A stretch of DNA of 64,000 nucleotides from Isoetes taiwanensis (GCA_021234155.1 JAJEKV010000047.1:6411071-6475070), one strand, 5' to 3'; shown: positions 12,294-24,628, counted from the stretch's first letter. A program made the numbers and translations. The notes: generated from the sequence alone by a model not told the origin.

Positions 12294-14175
12294 ACGTACT
12301 AACCCTCGATCTCGCCTTTTTCTGTAGTTGGCATCATCAGGGCCGTCCATTCGACGTTTAGGTTATCTTTTTTAATAGTTAGGTTTGCACCTTACGATAT
12401 CGAAAAGCATTCTCATGACCTCAGCACATACCTAAGTAGATAAGACGAAAGCTTTCCTATTGCTTCTTCTTCTTCTTCTTTCTCTTCCTCTTTTGTTCTT
12501 TGGTTTTTAATTTCCCAGCTGGCTCTCGCCCTCGCCATTATTATGTAGAATATCCTTGGAACCCATAACGTGTAAGGCCTGGTCTCCATCCGAACTTAAC
12601 CATATCCAATGGGCAACTGTTCAATTCTTGAGATTGTTATGGCTCCTTCCCAATCCTTTGATCTCTCTTTTTCTATGAAATGATTTTTTTAACTCAACTA
12701 GCCAAGGGGGCCATTTGACATTGCAAATCATTTCTCACGCAAAAGGAGGGGTGAAGGAGGTGCCACTTACGTGCTGCAAACAGACATAGGCATATCGAAA
12801 GAGGACTCACATTATAATAGACATGGCAAGTTTCTACGCACTTCTTTGTTTCCACGCCTGGTGAATGTCTTGGCTGCCCTTGAATTACTTCTTAATTTGC
12901 AAGGTGGAGGTGCAGCCCTTAAATTATTTCTTGATTTGCAAGCCACCTAACCTTTTCTAACAATTCAAGTGGTTTTCATATGTCCATGCTTGTGTCTTGA
13001 GTTGCATCCCACCTTTTTTTTATTGTTCATTTCGGTTTCGTGATTTGTATTTAGATCATGGGTTCTTGGCACCAATCACGCAATTTAGACTAGCCTTATT
13101 CAAGTTATGAGGTTGAAATTCTTGGAAAAAAATGTCATAATGCCAAATAGCATCTTAGCCATTGTTGCTTCACGTTTTCTTTGCCATCCAAGACCATTGC
13201 ATAAATATCAAATCCTCCAACTATTTTTTGGATGTAAATCTTATGTGGAATAGCAAGGACCGTGGGATTAGATTGGATCTTGTGCCATGAAAGTGAAGTC
13301 CTTGATTGTGCTCCTTTGTTTTGGAGTATGTTCCGACATTGTGAGATGTGCAATATGGTTTTAGGTACATGCCTTTGCTGCAAAGGAATGTTTCTTGTGT
13401 GAACTTGTAGATTAATAACTTGGGGGTCATAGGGGAAAATCAAAGGCATCCTTCTTAAAATCATATCACAAGTGAACAAAAGGTTGATAATAGCATATAA
13501 AAAATAAAAAGCGAGTGTTAGCGTAGGAAGCTTTGCACTTGACAACCCTTCTGGCAACGCAGGATCTTGTCTGAACGTGTACAAGACTAATGCTATGTTG
13601 GTTAAGGAACTTTATGTACAAGTTGGTGAAGAATTAAATCTTCTATTGCAGTTGAAAATGAACACATAGCCAAAGAAATCAAACCATTATGATGCATGGC
13701 TCCAGGACAATGGAAAGCTCCGTCAACCTACACCCAGGCTCTGTTAGTAGAAAAATGCTCAGCCAACTTACAATCCACACCATGTAGCAAGAGTAGTGGG
13801 ATGAACCTCATATGCGCATACGCTCTCACCTCACATCTTGCACTAGAGTACCTCTTACACTGGAGTCACAACATAACTACATGCAACGGCACAGACCCGG
13901 GCACAGAGCACAAGAATACAAAGAACATAGAACGTGAGTATGCCAGAGAAGCCCAGGTTGGAAGCGAACGATTAGAGAAGTATCCATGTAGTTAAATTGC
14001 TATGTTGATCTTAAGTTAAGGGTTTCTTTGTGGCATGTCTAGTAAGATGGGTAGCAGATGTACATCTAATATGAAGTTTTGTTTTGAGCTAGAGCTATTC
14101 TAAATTTGAGAAGTTGGAATCATAGAATGCTTTAGTAGACCTATGATCGACCCATGAGGATATGGGTTAGATTTT
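12294..14175. other. Intergenic, no gene supported
   Basis: AT-rich sequence without a convincing gene. The minus-strand frame 13135-13584 and the plus-strand frame 13696-13995 show no known motif or splice-site support. The right part may be the decayed interior of an LTR element whose LTR starts at 14188. Confidence 0.4.
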
Positions 14176-16678
14176 AGAAGGGGAGACTGTAACAGACCTG
14201 GGCCAGTATACGTACTTATGTACGTATATACACATGTATAACATGTATGCAGCATGAGTTCAGGGTTTTGTCTTTGAAAAAAGGATTGTTGCAGAGCCTG
14301 AAGGCATGGAGCAATTTTGGGCAGTTTTGGAGCTCGAAATTTCAAGCATCATATCTCGGTGACCCGAGATCCTTTTTTAATGATTTTTCTTTTGCTTGAA
14401 GGATTTCTCAGTAAGCTTTCCAGAATGGGTGGACTGATCAGCCCAAAATTCATCCGTATGCAAAAGTTATGACAGAAATCGTGATGCCTGGTCATAATTA
14501 ACTGCGTTATGTATGTTCTTCTACAGTTTGATTCTTGGAGTTAGAAGACGATCTTTGGAGGCGCAAGCAATTGCAAGGGGTCCAGAGGGTTATGCACGAA
14601 GAAATTCTCAGGTGGGGTTTTGTTGTTGATCAATTGAAATGCTATGAGCTGCCGTGATTAGTCTATACATAATTTTTTGGATGTGAATATGATAAATTAT
14701 GAATTTGTTGGAGACTCAAGGCTACAGAAGGTAATCAATGATTGGAAACATCTCTGGAAGGGTTGATTCTAAGTCAAGAATGGCCAAAAATTGCGTAGAA
14801 AGCATGAATTCAGCATGAAAATTTCAGAAAAGGCAGAATTGAGTTGGATCTGGTCGGCATCGAGCTCTTCAACACCATTTTGTGTTCACGTTATGTTTTT
14901 GTCCTTTTATGTTGTGTTTTATCTTGTTGGACTTGTATTTGTTACTTTTGTCAATTTAATTGTATGTCTTAAAATAAAATTATGTACCCAGGGATAGAAT
15001 TGGGTTGCATCTGAGCTTAGCAACAGAGGAGATTGGAGCACGAGGAGCTAGGCATAATGCTAACAAGTAATAAGATCTTGCATTCTATGAATGGTTGAAG
15101 TCATGTTTAACTAAGATAATACATGATATAATTATAAGAATAATGAGCTAATTGTAAACTTAGCTCATGGAGGTATCCTGAAGATGAAGTCTGAGCCTAT
15201 AATCACTTGGCATAGGATAGAGGCAGTTATGACATGAGACCTTATGGATTTTTAAGATGGAAGCGCTGGCTTTGAGGTTTCACATTAGTTGTGCCAATTG
15301 AATATATAAGCTAAGGATGTGGATTTTAAATATAAAACATGAGTAATCATAGCTAAGTAATTTACTGTCAATATGGGAACTTGACAGAACGTGGGAAATT
15401 TGGGTGAGATTCACGTTACTAGGGTGAAGAGAGTATCTAAATATGAAGCTTATTATGAGGCTTTTACAATGTGGTTATAGCAAGGAGTCCTGTATTGGCA
15501 ATAAGAAACACTTGTTAATATAACTAGTGAGTGACATTGATATGAGTATATTTGCAGTCCTTATAGGGGAAATGATTCGAATGTAAGCTTTGCATATTGG
15601 AGAATGCTTAGATCTCTATTTTGTTCAACAAAGTGCACGACGTTGGATTTACATCAATGTGGTAACATGGATATTTTTTCATTTTTTTAATTGTTATTCT
15701 AGCCTTCATCGATGAGCTCACTTCAACCTGAGTAGGTTGTATGGGTAATCTCAGCAAGGGTAAAATGTAGGAACATGTATAGTAAATATCTAATGAACTT
15801 CACATGTCTTGGTCTTTGCATTGTCTTGGTATTTTGTTATCTCTTGGATCCTCCGGGGTCGGGCTTCTAGGTTCGGTGGCCTAGGTTGCTCTGGCATGCT
15901 CATGTTCATCTGTGTTTCTTTGTGATATTCTTGTGCTCTGTGACACCGGGCGTAGTTCTCCTGGCAGGGATGCTATGTCACCTCTGTGACTCCATGGTAA
16001 GAGGTCCTCTAGCACCAGACGTGGGCTGAGAAGGGTATGCGCATACGAGGTTTACCCCACCAACTCCGCCAACAGGGCTCGGGATGTGAGCTGGCTAGGC
16101 ATTTCTCTGCTAACAGGGCCTGCATGTAGGCTGGTTGAGCTTTCCATTGTCCTGGAGCTATATGTCATGATGGTTTGATATTTTGGCTATATTCTTTGCT
16201 TTTGATGTTCATGTTTGGTATTTCCTTGGATTATGTTGTCATTGTCTTAGCATTGTACTCACGTAGGATTTTTCATCTGTGTTTGTGCTTATCCAAGATT
16301 TTTAGAGTATTTCCATGCATGCAGAGGCAGCCAAGGATCCCCATTTAGTCACGAGGACTAACCCCAGTGAGTGTATGTGCAGTGAATTAGCAAGCAGTGG
16401 TCAAGCTAATGGAGACAGTGTAACCAGATAGTATGGTTGCGCTAGAAGATTCTGATCAGAATTGCTACATCTTGATATATTCTATTGTGGATATTATAAT
16501 TCTTTCAGATTTATGTTGAATTCATAAGAATGGTTCAGATTTCAACTGCAAAGGAAGATTCAATTCTTCACCAATACTGTTGTTTCTGAAAAGTTTATAC
16601 CAACCTAGATCTAGTCATTTTGCAAGTTTTGACAAGATCCCGAGTTGCCAAGAGGGTCAACTCGGCAGGCTCGTCACA
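14176..16678 (+). mobile_element. Probable long 3' LTR with polypurine tract
   Basis: A purine tract (AGAAGGGGAGA, 14176-14186) directly precedes TGTAACAGACC at 14188. The stretch ends in CTCGTCACA at 16678, giving the TG...CA ends expected of an LTR about 2.49 kb long. Nothing inside codes. No partner LTR or reverse transcriptase lies to the left, so this would be a solo or truncated 3' LTR. The call rests on tract plus termini only. Confidence 0.45.
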
Positions 16679-17689
16679 ATAAAGAAGCTTATATTATTTT
16701 AAGGGCTTATTATATTTTATTGGTTTATCAAGGACTTGTTATTTTTAAACGTAACAAACCTTTTAAGAATTTTTTTAATTGATCTTTTTAAGGCCTTATT
16801 ATTCAAAACCCACAAACATAAAGGCAGCTAGGAGTTTTTGTTGGACAGCTGCTTGCATGTCAGAGGATGCCCAGATGAGCTGAGCAGCCTGTCTGACCTG
16901 GGCAGACTGTTGTAAGGGGTAATGTAATTCCTGGACTCAAGGATTCGCTTGATCCTAATAAGTTCCACAGGGTATTGAAAGATAATCCTCCGTGCGTAAC
17001 ACCTTGTTTTACCAAAACCGTCCATTTTTTCGTCATATTTTTTTAGTTAACCAAATTTTTGGGTTTTCCGAAGGGCAAACCCTTGCTTGGGTGTTGGGTT
17101 GGAGGAATATTCTAGTTTGTACTATCTGACGTACCAATCAGACGATTTAGAAGCATTTACCGCTCAACATTAGTTGACATGAAGCAAGTGGGTTGGGCCC
17201 CGTCGATCTGCGTTATCCTATGTTAACAGGCCATCACACTCTCAAACCAATCTGCAGTTTCGACAGTTTAGCAGTAGAGGAGCATATGCTTTCATGAAGG
17301 GAGCATATATTCTACATAGTTTGTGCCTCTCGAAGAAATAGTGAAAACCACGATTCCGTTATTTTGAAATTATTCCATCATAATTTTGAAATTTACAAAT
17401 AGTGTCAACCCCAATTTCAACAATGTGGAATTGCATGTAAATACTTTTTATTATCAGCCTTAATTTTAACAGGTCTCAAACTACAAGTTAACATTTAGTT
17501 AATCCCAAGCCAGTATTCCACATTCAAGTAGATGTAATTTAGTTAATCACAAGCCAGTATTCCACATTCAAGTAGAGTAAGATACTCATACATTGAAAGT
17601 AAGATTACAATGAAGGCACGAATACAATGAAATGCACTGAAAGTAGGATTATAATGAAAGTAAGATTCACATCATAAGATACTCATGGA
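16679..17689. other. Intergenic, no gene seen
   Basis: Nothing coding is supported. It contains the 44-bp tandem repeat listed at 17493-17578 and, near 17060-17090, a G/C-run dyad (CCGAAGGGCAAACCC) similar to one near 1999. Confidence 0.5.
17493..17578. repeat. 44-bp tandem duplication
   Basis: Two adjacent copies starting ATTTAGTTAATC and ending CACATTCAAGTAGA, period 44 bp, with one mismatch in the compared part. Confidence 0.9.
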
Positions 17690-19212
17690 CTCTCGTACTT
17701 TATTTTGCTTGTTCGATTATCTTCTCTAGTGACTTCAAAACTTTATCCTTCACAGAGATTGGAATCTTCATGTACCCCTTTCTCGAATCCACCTTGCCCT
17801 TTCTGGGGTTCCATGACATTAACATGGATTTTATTTCTACCCATTGGGCGGATCACTTGCATCATACTTCCATTGCTTATTAAAACAATCTTTGTAGCGC
17901 TCTTTTTCAGTAATGACTCATTTTCCACTTACTGGGCACCACCACTCCACACGCACCTTGTTTCTGTTAGGGTTATTAGCTTCCCTACAAATGCTCGAGA
18001 TGGTATACCCTAACCAAATAGGATAAGTATCTTCATCTGATGGCCTGATGATCAAATATTATTGGCCATCCTTCAAATCCATCTTAGGATCATATGGAGC
18101 AAGTTCATAATACTTGGGACGCTCTTTCAACAAGTATGCAAACAAGTATCTATTTTTATTCTGGCTAGCACAATTGTCAAGTTGCAAGAGTATCTTCTTG
18201 GGTAGTCGGCGCCTCAGTATTGGGTTCACATGAATTGAAGGTGATGGCTCATTCATCCTTCCTATGGTCAAATCCTCTAGTTTCATGGGACCCGTATCAT
18301 GCAATGCCTTGAAGAGATGTTGTAATGGCTTACAAGAATGAACATCTCCATTAAAACCATGTTCCAAATCGCGCAATGCTTTTGCAATGCTACCAACATG
18401 GAAGTTTGGACCATCACCCCATAATTTTAATGTAAAATGGTCGTGATGCACTGCTCCCTGCCCATGAGTTATGAATCCAGCTAGTGATATTTGCAATGGG
18501 AAAGACCTTGCAACAGACTTTGGTAGCGCCCTAAACTGGGGCAAACAAGTTTTTTGCTGATCCATCTTGTCATGAATGACGCATTGAAAATTCTCTAGTT
18601 CTATTGTACACAAGCATCTCCACATCCAGTATATTGATCAACATGACATTTGCTCCATCGTGTGAATTCTCATTTCCTTTCGAACCGCTGATGTTTCCAC
18701 CTCAAGTTCGACTTCTCGAGATCCACGGATATATTGCACTTTGAGAAGTTGTTATATTGCATTCTTTTGACATCTGAAAAATGCTTACTCCAGAGCTTGC
18801 TGAAGGCTGATTGTGAAATCTTGTCCACACCCATTTCCTGTAGAAGATTGTTGATCATTTGTAAAATCACTTTTTGTGTGAAATATGCAGGCAACATTCG
18901 AACTACTTTCCTGCATCCCTCTTCATCAACCGCACTTTTGTAAGGCATACTCTCAGCATGATAGTTAACAAACTTCTCAAATAAACTCTGAGCTACAAGC
19001 ACCTCTGATAGCTTGCATGGTTTCTTCACTGCAGTTATTAGTATCTTTCATAGTCTGAACCTTTTCCTTCCTCTTCTTCCTCTTCAAGAAGTTGTAGGCC
19101 CTTCTTTCTGGTATGGATACATCCAAAGGAGGTATGAATGGAATGTCATTTTCATCCACCACCGTATTATTTTCTCCAACACGCTCAGTTCTTTGAAGCT
19201 ACTCTATGAACT
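17690..19212 (-). pseudogene. Transposase-like repeat family, copy 2
   Basis: Minus-strand relative of the copy at 1-1142. From N to C it shows IPFIPPLDVSIPERRAYNFL (near 19100-19150), AQSLFEKFVNYHAESMPYKS (near 18950), KLWSKHFSDVK, and then the RNase-H-like segment LQLDNCASQNKNRYLFAYLL (near 18130-18190). The C-terminal part reads PIWLGYTISSICREANN and NKVRVEWWCPVSGK near 17920-18050. Family members that I recall carry an Asp-Asn-Cys/Ala-Ser-Gln motif like this one in a presumed nuclease fold. Frameshifts and stops separate the pieces (18059-18625, 18670-19029, 18977-19162). A 312-bp segment present in copy 1 (104-416) is missing, with CTCTG microhomology at the break. Dead, by sequence. Confidence 0.65.
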
Positions 19213-19891
19213 GAAACGCTAAAATTAAATTCGAAAATACTTGAAACTAAAGAATGTGTCTTGCTTATTTATTTTGTGCAGCATTATAGCTGTAGTTCAA
19301 CATTATAGTTCTTTATGGTAGTTTGTCTAATTTTAGTGTTATGTTTTTTATAGTGCTTTATTTTAATAGCACTAATGATTTCGACTTTAAAAGTTCTGTG
19401 AAACTTAAAGTGGTTTACTAGTGAAGCTACCTACATCTTTCAGCATGAACCAGCTTTATTCCATATATTAGAGTATCTCAACCTTCTAAAGCTAACTTTT
19501 GATGGTATTTTTATCAAGGTAGTAATAATTTGGGTCTTCAACCATAGTTGTTTTGGACAAAATTTGGTATTGATTTCTAAACATACAATGTGTGCAACTT
19601 AGAAACCATTGTCGCTTTTAGAAAGTCAGTTGTTATGAGTTTCTCCATCAATTGATAGATGGTTTTTTCATCAATTTGTAGATGGTTTCTCCATCAATTT
19701 ATGAATGTTTTTTTTATGGAAAGACTCGCAATATATATACGAAACCATTAAGCAAATTGTTGAAGCTTTGTATCATTTATGTATGACCAATTTGTGCAAT
19801 ATTACGTTTAATGGATCTATACAGATGTCTAGGGATTTGAACCCTGTATTCCAATATATGTAATAAGAGCCAAACACATCTTGTGGCTTTT
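19213..19891. other. Intergenic, no gene seen
   Basis: AT-rich and noncoding. Short ATCAATTTGTAGATGG-type repeats occur near 19655-19710. Confidence 0.5.
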
Positions 19892-20302
19892 GGGTGCATA
19901 TTCACACGGGGGGTTACTCCAGGCAAAGAGAGCTGTCAGATGGGCATATTTGCCCTTTGTTCTAAAATCTGGACCGTACATAGCGATCCTCGTTTGTGGG
20001 GTATACATGTACAAGTTTTTGTATACTGTATATTAAGGTTTGCAAAATACTATAAGGTTTGAGAGAATGTACTTAATGGTGTTAATTTTTTACATGTATT
20101 GTAATTTTTTTGGGGCTCTCGCTGCCCTACGTAACCCCCCGTGTGAATATGCACCCAAACCAAAGGGGGTTTAAGGGGGATTTTAATTTAAATGTGTCAA
20201 ATGCAATGGTTTGTGTTAATAATGTTAATGGTAGTTGTGTGTTAATGGTTTGTGTTAACTAAAAAATTTTTTGGTCCCTTCAGGGCCTTAAGGATGGTGT
20301 AG
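19892..20302. mobile_element. MITE-like inverted-repeat element, copy 2
   Basis: A 26-bp perfect inverted repeat (arms 19892-19917 and 20131-20156, with core CATATTCACACGGGGGG) bounds a 265-bp noncoding interior. Sequence to about 20302 matches, in reverse orientation, the outer part of the element at 3586-4063, including the GGGCCTTAAGG end. It has no ORF. Either a short element sits inside a larger one, or the element carries two nested inverted-repeat layers. Confidence 0.7.
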
Positions 20303-20366
20303 TGGTGTAGATATAGAGATTACCTAATACTCTAATGATGGATGGAAGGGCACTAAGAAACACTTC

Positions 20367-20466
20367 TGCATGTAATATTGTGCATGAAATATCTGTGCAT
20401 GGAGATTACTTAGTGCATGTAATATTGTGCATATAATATCGGTGCATGGAGATTCCTTAGTGCATA
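20367..20466. repeat. 47-bp tandem duplication
   Basis: TGCATGTAATATTGTGCAT begins at 20367 and again at 20414. The copies continue through GGTGCATGGAGATT-like ends with a few mismatches. Confidence 0.85.
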
Positions 20467-20469
20467 TGA

Positions 20470-22820
20470 ATCATAATAGAAAATGGTAGTAAAGGTAAAA
20501 ACAAGCCATTACATTCGAAGTTCTAATATTAAGTGTGACATAATACCATGATATATAATAGAGAAATGGTAACACATAAAAAAAAACAGAAAACATTAGT
20601 TCAAGACCAAGATTTGAAAAGAACAAGTGCAGCAACAAAACTAAGAATTTAGAAACATGCTAACAATGACAAGACGAAAATTTTTTGCCTATAAAATGAA
20701 CCACCCGGAAAGTCAAATCACAATAACTGATACCTACCTTCTTCAAGCTACATATTCCATATACTTGATACAATTGGTTACCCAAGACAATATGTACTAA
20801 GGATACCGCTTGGAAAACAAAGCATCTTCATGGCTTTGATGGCTTTGCACATAAGCTTGTACTTCCCACAAGAAATGCTTCAGATAGTTATTCTCTTACT
20901 GAGAGCAGCAGTTGTAGAAGCCACCATTTTAAACACAGTTCTAACATTCTGTACAAATTTGCCATTTAGACATAATCAGTCATACTCGTTTGCTCTCCTA
21001 GCCATTTTGGAACTTGTATTGTAACCCATGTTACAATTTTTTATTATCAAATGCTTCCCCAAGCTAAACTTAGTGCAGCAGTGAGCATGGGTAATAGGAC
21101 TGTATAAAACTCGCTCATGCTTGCCCCAACTAGATACCAATGCAAGAACACTCTACTTTGAAAGAAAGAATTTGTTTCATGTCTAGAATAAAACTCAGCC
21201 AACCGATAGTGCCCATACCTTCCCCAAAATGAAAACGAATCAGAATACCCTTGAGTTCCGGAGCTGCAACGAGTGCAGCATCCCTGACTGCAAAGACCTC
21301 CTGTTGCTGCAATATACTGCTGCACTATGTATTGGGCAGAGGATGATTCCTGCTCAAACAAGTGTCCAAGTGTACATCAGCAACACACAATGCGAAACAA
21401 GCCCAATGTTTTGTGATTAGGGCAAAAGCATACATTAGAGCAAAGCAGAGAGGACTTACAATGGAACAACGGCGGGGCGAAATTTGAATCGGAGATTGGC
21501 TTACAGCAATAGGAGCAAGGGGAGATCTTGCAACTTGAGGGAGCTGTATCTCGAACTGACATTTTGACATTTTTTTCTGAACATTGACCCTGTCTCATTC
21601 TAGCTGGGCGACAGCCCTCCTGATTTTGAAGCAGATAGAGATGACGACCTTGAATTGAAGGAAAGACGCATCCATGGAGTCGATGAATCCGTTTCTTGCC
21701 ACGCCGAAACATAAATCACTATCAAACTTGCAATAAAAACCATTGCCGTGGCGAGCCATATGGCCACATTTTTGTGCCAGAACCGCATCTCCATCGCAGC
21801 ATTGCATGAGCAAATTCTGCTTTCGAACCAAAAATCAATACACAAAAAAATCTTAATCGAACAGTTCAAAACCCTGACCGCAAAAAGAAAAATATTGACA
21901 ATACTTAATTCTGTGAACTGACTACCTGTTCTGGCTGGATCAAACTGATGAATGATACAAAAATGTGCATCATATGCTGCAGAGTACAGACCGTTACGGC
22001 AAGGACGAAAGAAGAGCACGAGAAACAGAAAATGTCGCAAATGGTCTAAATCACACAAAACCAGAACCGCCTAGCTAGGAAAAAGCAAAATTAGGTATGT
22101 CAGATTTAGAATCAGATTCAGAGCTCCATTTTCACCTCCAATTCGCAGTTTTCGCCTCTGCTTTTAAAAACAAACTGATGATCCGGCGGAGTGGAAGCTT
22201 GACGCCACGACGCAGTACGAAATCCACTAAAATTTTCTAAGAAAAGTGGGATACGACTGTGCTTATTTAATGATTGCTTGATTCTTCGACTCCGAGTTGG
22301 ATTGAAAGCGAGGGATTTCAGAAGAAAAGTCCGTTTTGATTTGGTGATTCCCTGAATCAATGGCGATGGCACATGAGAGGGCCCAAACCTAGAGTGTTCC
22401 CTTGAAAACCTTTCGAGGCAGGGGTTTTTTAATCCTAGTAGTAATGATTGTACTAGCCCATTGTATGGGTCCCATGACCTATTGGTCTTCGTGGACGTTA
22501 AAAAAACTATTCTATTCTATTCTATTTGGACTTTAGCTGGTGAAATCACGGGTCTTTTAGCTGTTTCCGAACTCTCCTCCATTCTTAAAAACGGCTTATA
22601 AAAACTACCGAAACATCTTCCAATCAATCAAGAAACAAGACTAAAAAAACTCTTGCATGTTTTGTTCACAATGTCGGCACGATGCAGCCTTCCTGACTAC
22701 AGTGGGTGCAGCCATCTACCACACTCCAGCAATCTGCCATAGCCACTAGTTTCGGAACGGGGGCTTTCTCTTCTCGCCCTGCACAACACAGGCCAACAAA
22801 AACCCTAAATAGGGTTCTAT
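20470..22820. other. Unassigned region, possible minus-strand transcript
   Basis: Several minus-strand frames (22118-22372, 21600-22058, 21325-21570, 21047-21361) lie end to end, and some potential splice signals occur, but I could not assemble a recognisable protein. The only piece with visible character is the membrane-segment ORF listed separately. Confidence 0.3.
21600..21794 (-). CDS. Possible 64-aa single-pass membrane ORF
   Basis: Starts MEMRFWHKNVAIW and is followed by a hydrophobic run (AIWLATAMVFIASLIVIYVS, about residues 11-30). A Ser-rich tail then ends at a TAG. The layout resembles the N-terminal cytoplasmic tail and signal anchor of a type II membrane protein, so it might be a first exon instead of a whole gene. 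No homologue was recognised. It could equally be chance. Confidence 0.2.
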   Translation of the reverse strand: MEMRFWHKNVAIWLATAMVFIASLIVIYVSAWQETDSSTPWMRLSFNSRSSSLSASKSGGLSPS

Positions 22821-22880
22821 GGTTGAATGGTAGATATAAAAAAAGCGTGGACCAGGTTGAATGGTAGATATAAAAAAAGC
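22821..22880. repeat. 34-bp tandem duplication
   Basis: GGTTGAATGGTAGATATAAA begins at 22821 and 22855. Both copies end in AAAAAAAGC. Confidence 0.9.
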
Positions 22881-22940
22881 ATTGTGGTCCACACTGTGAC
22901 ATATAGATAAATTTAATCACGGCCATACAATTCTACCTCT

Positions 22941-23080
22941 CATCAAAAATCAACGGCCAAAAAATGGAGCACTCTAGAAATACTATTTAGTACATCTAGT
23001 TGAATACGGCAACAAAATCATAGAAAAACCTTAGTAAATATCGTACAAAAACAGAAAAGAAGCCCCCTGTTATTATGCTA
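22941..23080 (-). repeat. Dispersed repeat, inverted copy of 2608-2755
   Basis: Reads in reverse complement as the block at 2608-2755, from CATCAAAAATCAACGGCC to CCCCCTGTTATTATGCTA, with scattered substitutions. Noncoding. Confidence 0.65.
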
Positions 23081-24000
23081 GATATTGGATACATCGAGAA
23101 CAAATTAGTAATAAACTAGAGAAAGTGATAAATGGAGCAATAAGTTCATGACATGGAGCGAACGAAAGCAATATAAAAGGTAAAAGAATGTCGGCTTAAA
23201 GTAGCAAATAGAGATGAAGAAGACACAAACCGAACTGGGGAGGGGGGGAGGGGGGAGCAAAACACAAAACCAAATAAAACAAGGAGTATATCTAGAACAA
23301 AACAAACTAGATGTAAATAAACCAACTAGAAATGAGCAAGTATACCATAAACAAAATTTGAAGAATATGAATTGAAGAAGCCAAAGGGAAACCTGTGAAA
23401 GGAGGCAAACGAGATAAAAGGGACAAACATGATGAAAGGAACAAATTGTGAAACTTTCAGACTATTAAAGACCAACGTTCGTCGTCTTCACACTCTCGTG
23501 CATTATATCTTCTTGGATTGAGCTCATTTCTTACTTACTTTATGTTGCATGATGAACATACGGGTATAATACAAAGATGTCTTCGTGTAGGTTCATGACA
23601 GGCTGAGCATTTGTTTTTTGCCATTATGGGTTCAATGGTGATATTCTCAAAGCTCCCAATAGGACATTGTTTTGGATTCAATTGTTTGGGGTCATTTCCA
23701 TCTTTTGTTGTGAATTGCAAAAGTGGCTTAATGGGTCGTTGCACAATTGTTTTTGGATTCAGTTATTTAGGGTCATTTTTATCTATTCTTGTGAATTGCA
23801 ACGTTGATAGTAATGGATTATTGCACAAAAAATTTCGGATTTTCTTATACTTGGTTTTCATTTTTTGCTCCACGATTTCTTTTGGGGATAAGTTTAGGAC
23901 AAGTTTAGGTTTTTTCCATAGAAGATGCTGTGTTTTGTGCTTTCTAACCCTACCACCTAGCCCGAATTCTGTTTGCGCTTCATTCTCCTTCCTTGGTTGA
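23081..24000. repeat. Intergenic with 90-bp imperfect tandem repeat at 23667-23846
   Basis: No gene is supported in this stretch. TTGTTTTGGATTCAATTGTTTGGGGTC at 23667 and a diverged copy at 23757 both run on to a shared TATTGCACAA/CGTTGCACAA-type end. The frames that cross it (23611-24000) are best explained by the repeat. A short G-run (GGGGAGGGGGGGAGGGGGG) lies near 23237-23255. Confidence 0.5.
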
Positions 24001-24151
24001 ATTCCACATTTACTTTTGCATTTTTTGGAATACATAATTATTGGTACAAGAAATTTATCGCGGCGGCACCAATTCCACATTTACTTGTGCATTTTTTGGG
24101 ATACATAATTATTGGTACAAGAAATTTATCGCGGCGGCCAAGGCCGCCGCG
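24001..24151. repeat. 71-bp tandem duplication ending in a perfect GC dyad
   Basis: ATTCCACATTTACTT starts at 24001 and 24072. Each copy ends ATTTATCGCGGCGG. After the second copy the arms CGCGGCGGCC and GGCCGCCGCG form a perfect 10-bp dyad with a 2-nt loop (24130-24151), an obvious hairpin or cruciform site. Confidence 0.85.
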
Positions 24152-24380
24152 AACATCTCTCTCATTCAAACCCCAATTAACATCAAAGATTTAATAATGC
24201 TGTCTTCAGTTGCTAGGCAATGTGTTAGTTTGAGAATATGTGGGATTTGAACCCACAATATTGCCTTATGTTCATGTGCCCATATGATAAGTAATAAAAG
24301 CTGCTTTTGATGACCATGAGATTCACACTTTGTTTGCAATGTTTGAATTTTCTCATTTTTTTTCAACTCTTTTTTTTTTC

Positions 24381-24469
24381 CCCACCATCCGATGGTAGTC
24401 AGTGGGTTTTGAGCCTGGTTGGGGGTCCCCAAACCAATAGCTTGACCACTAGACTGCCAGCGCGATGGA
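24381..24469 (-). repeat. tRNA-like SINE unit 1
   Basis: On the minus strand CTGGCAGTCTAGTGGTCAAG resembles a Pol III A box and GGCTCAAAACC resembles the B box (GGTTCRANNCC). A run of A follows the 3' side (T run at 24371-24379). It does not fold as a normal tRNA, so a tRNA-derived SINE is the likelier reading. Confidence 0.5.
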
Positions 24470-24529
24470 TACTGCAATGTTTTTGAATTTTCTCATTTCT
24501 TTTTGGCTTTTTTTTTTTTTTTTTTTTTT

Positions 24530-24619
24530 ACCATCCGATGGTAGTTAATGGGTTTTGAGCCTGGATGGGGGGTTGCCCCATAACCAATGGCTTGACCACT
24601 AGGCCTCCAACGCGATGGA
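24530..24619 (-). repeat. tRNA-like SINE unit 2
   Basis: Same layout as the unit at 24381-24469: A-box-like GGAGGCCTAGTGGTCAAGCC, B-box-like GGCTCAAAACC, then a 21-base T run (24508-24529) on the plus strand, which is the A tail of the minus-strand unit. Confidence 0.5.
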
Positions 24620-24628
24620 CATTTTTTT

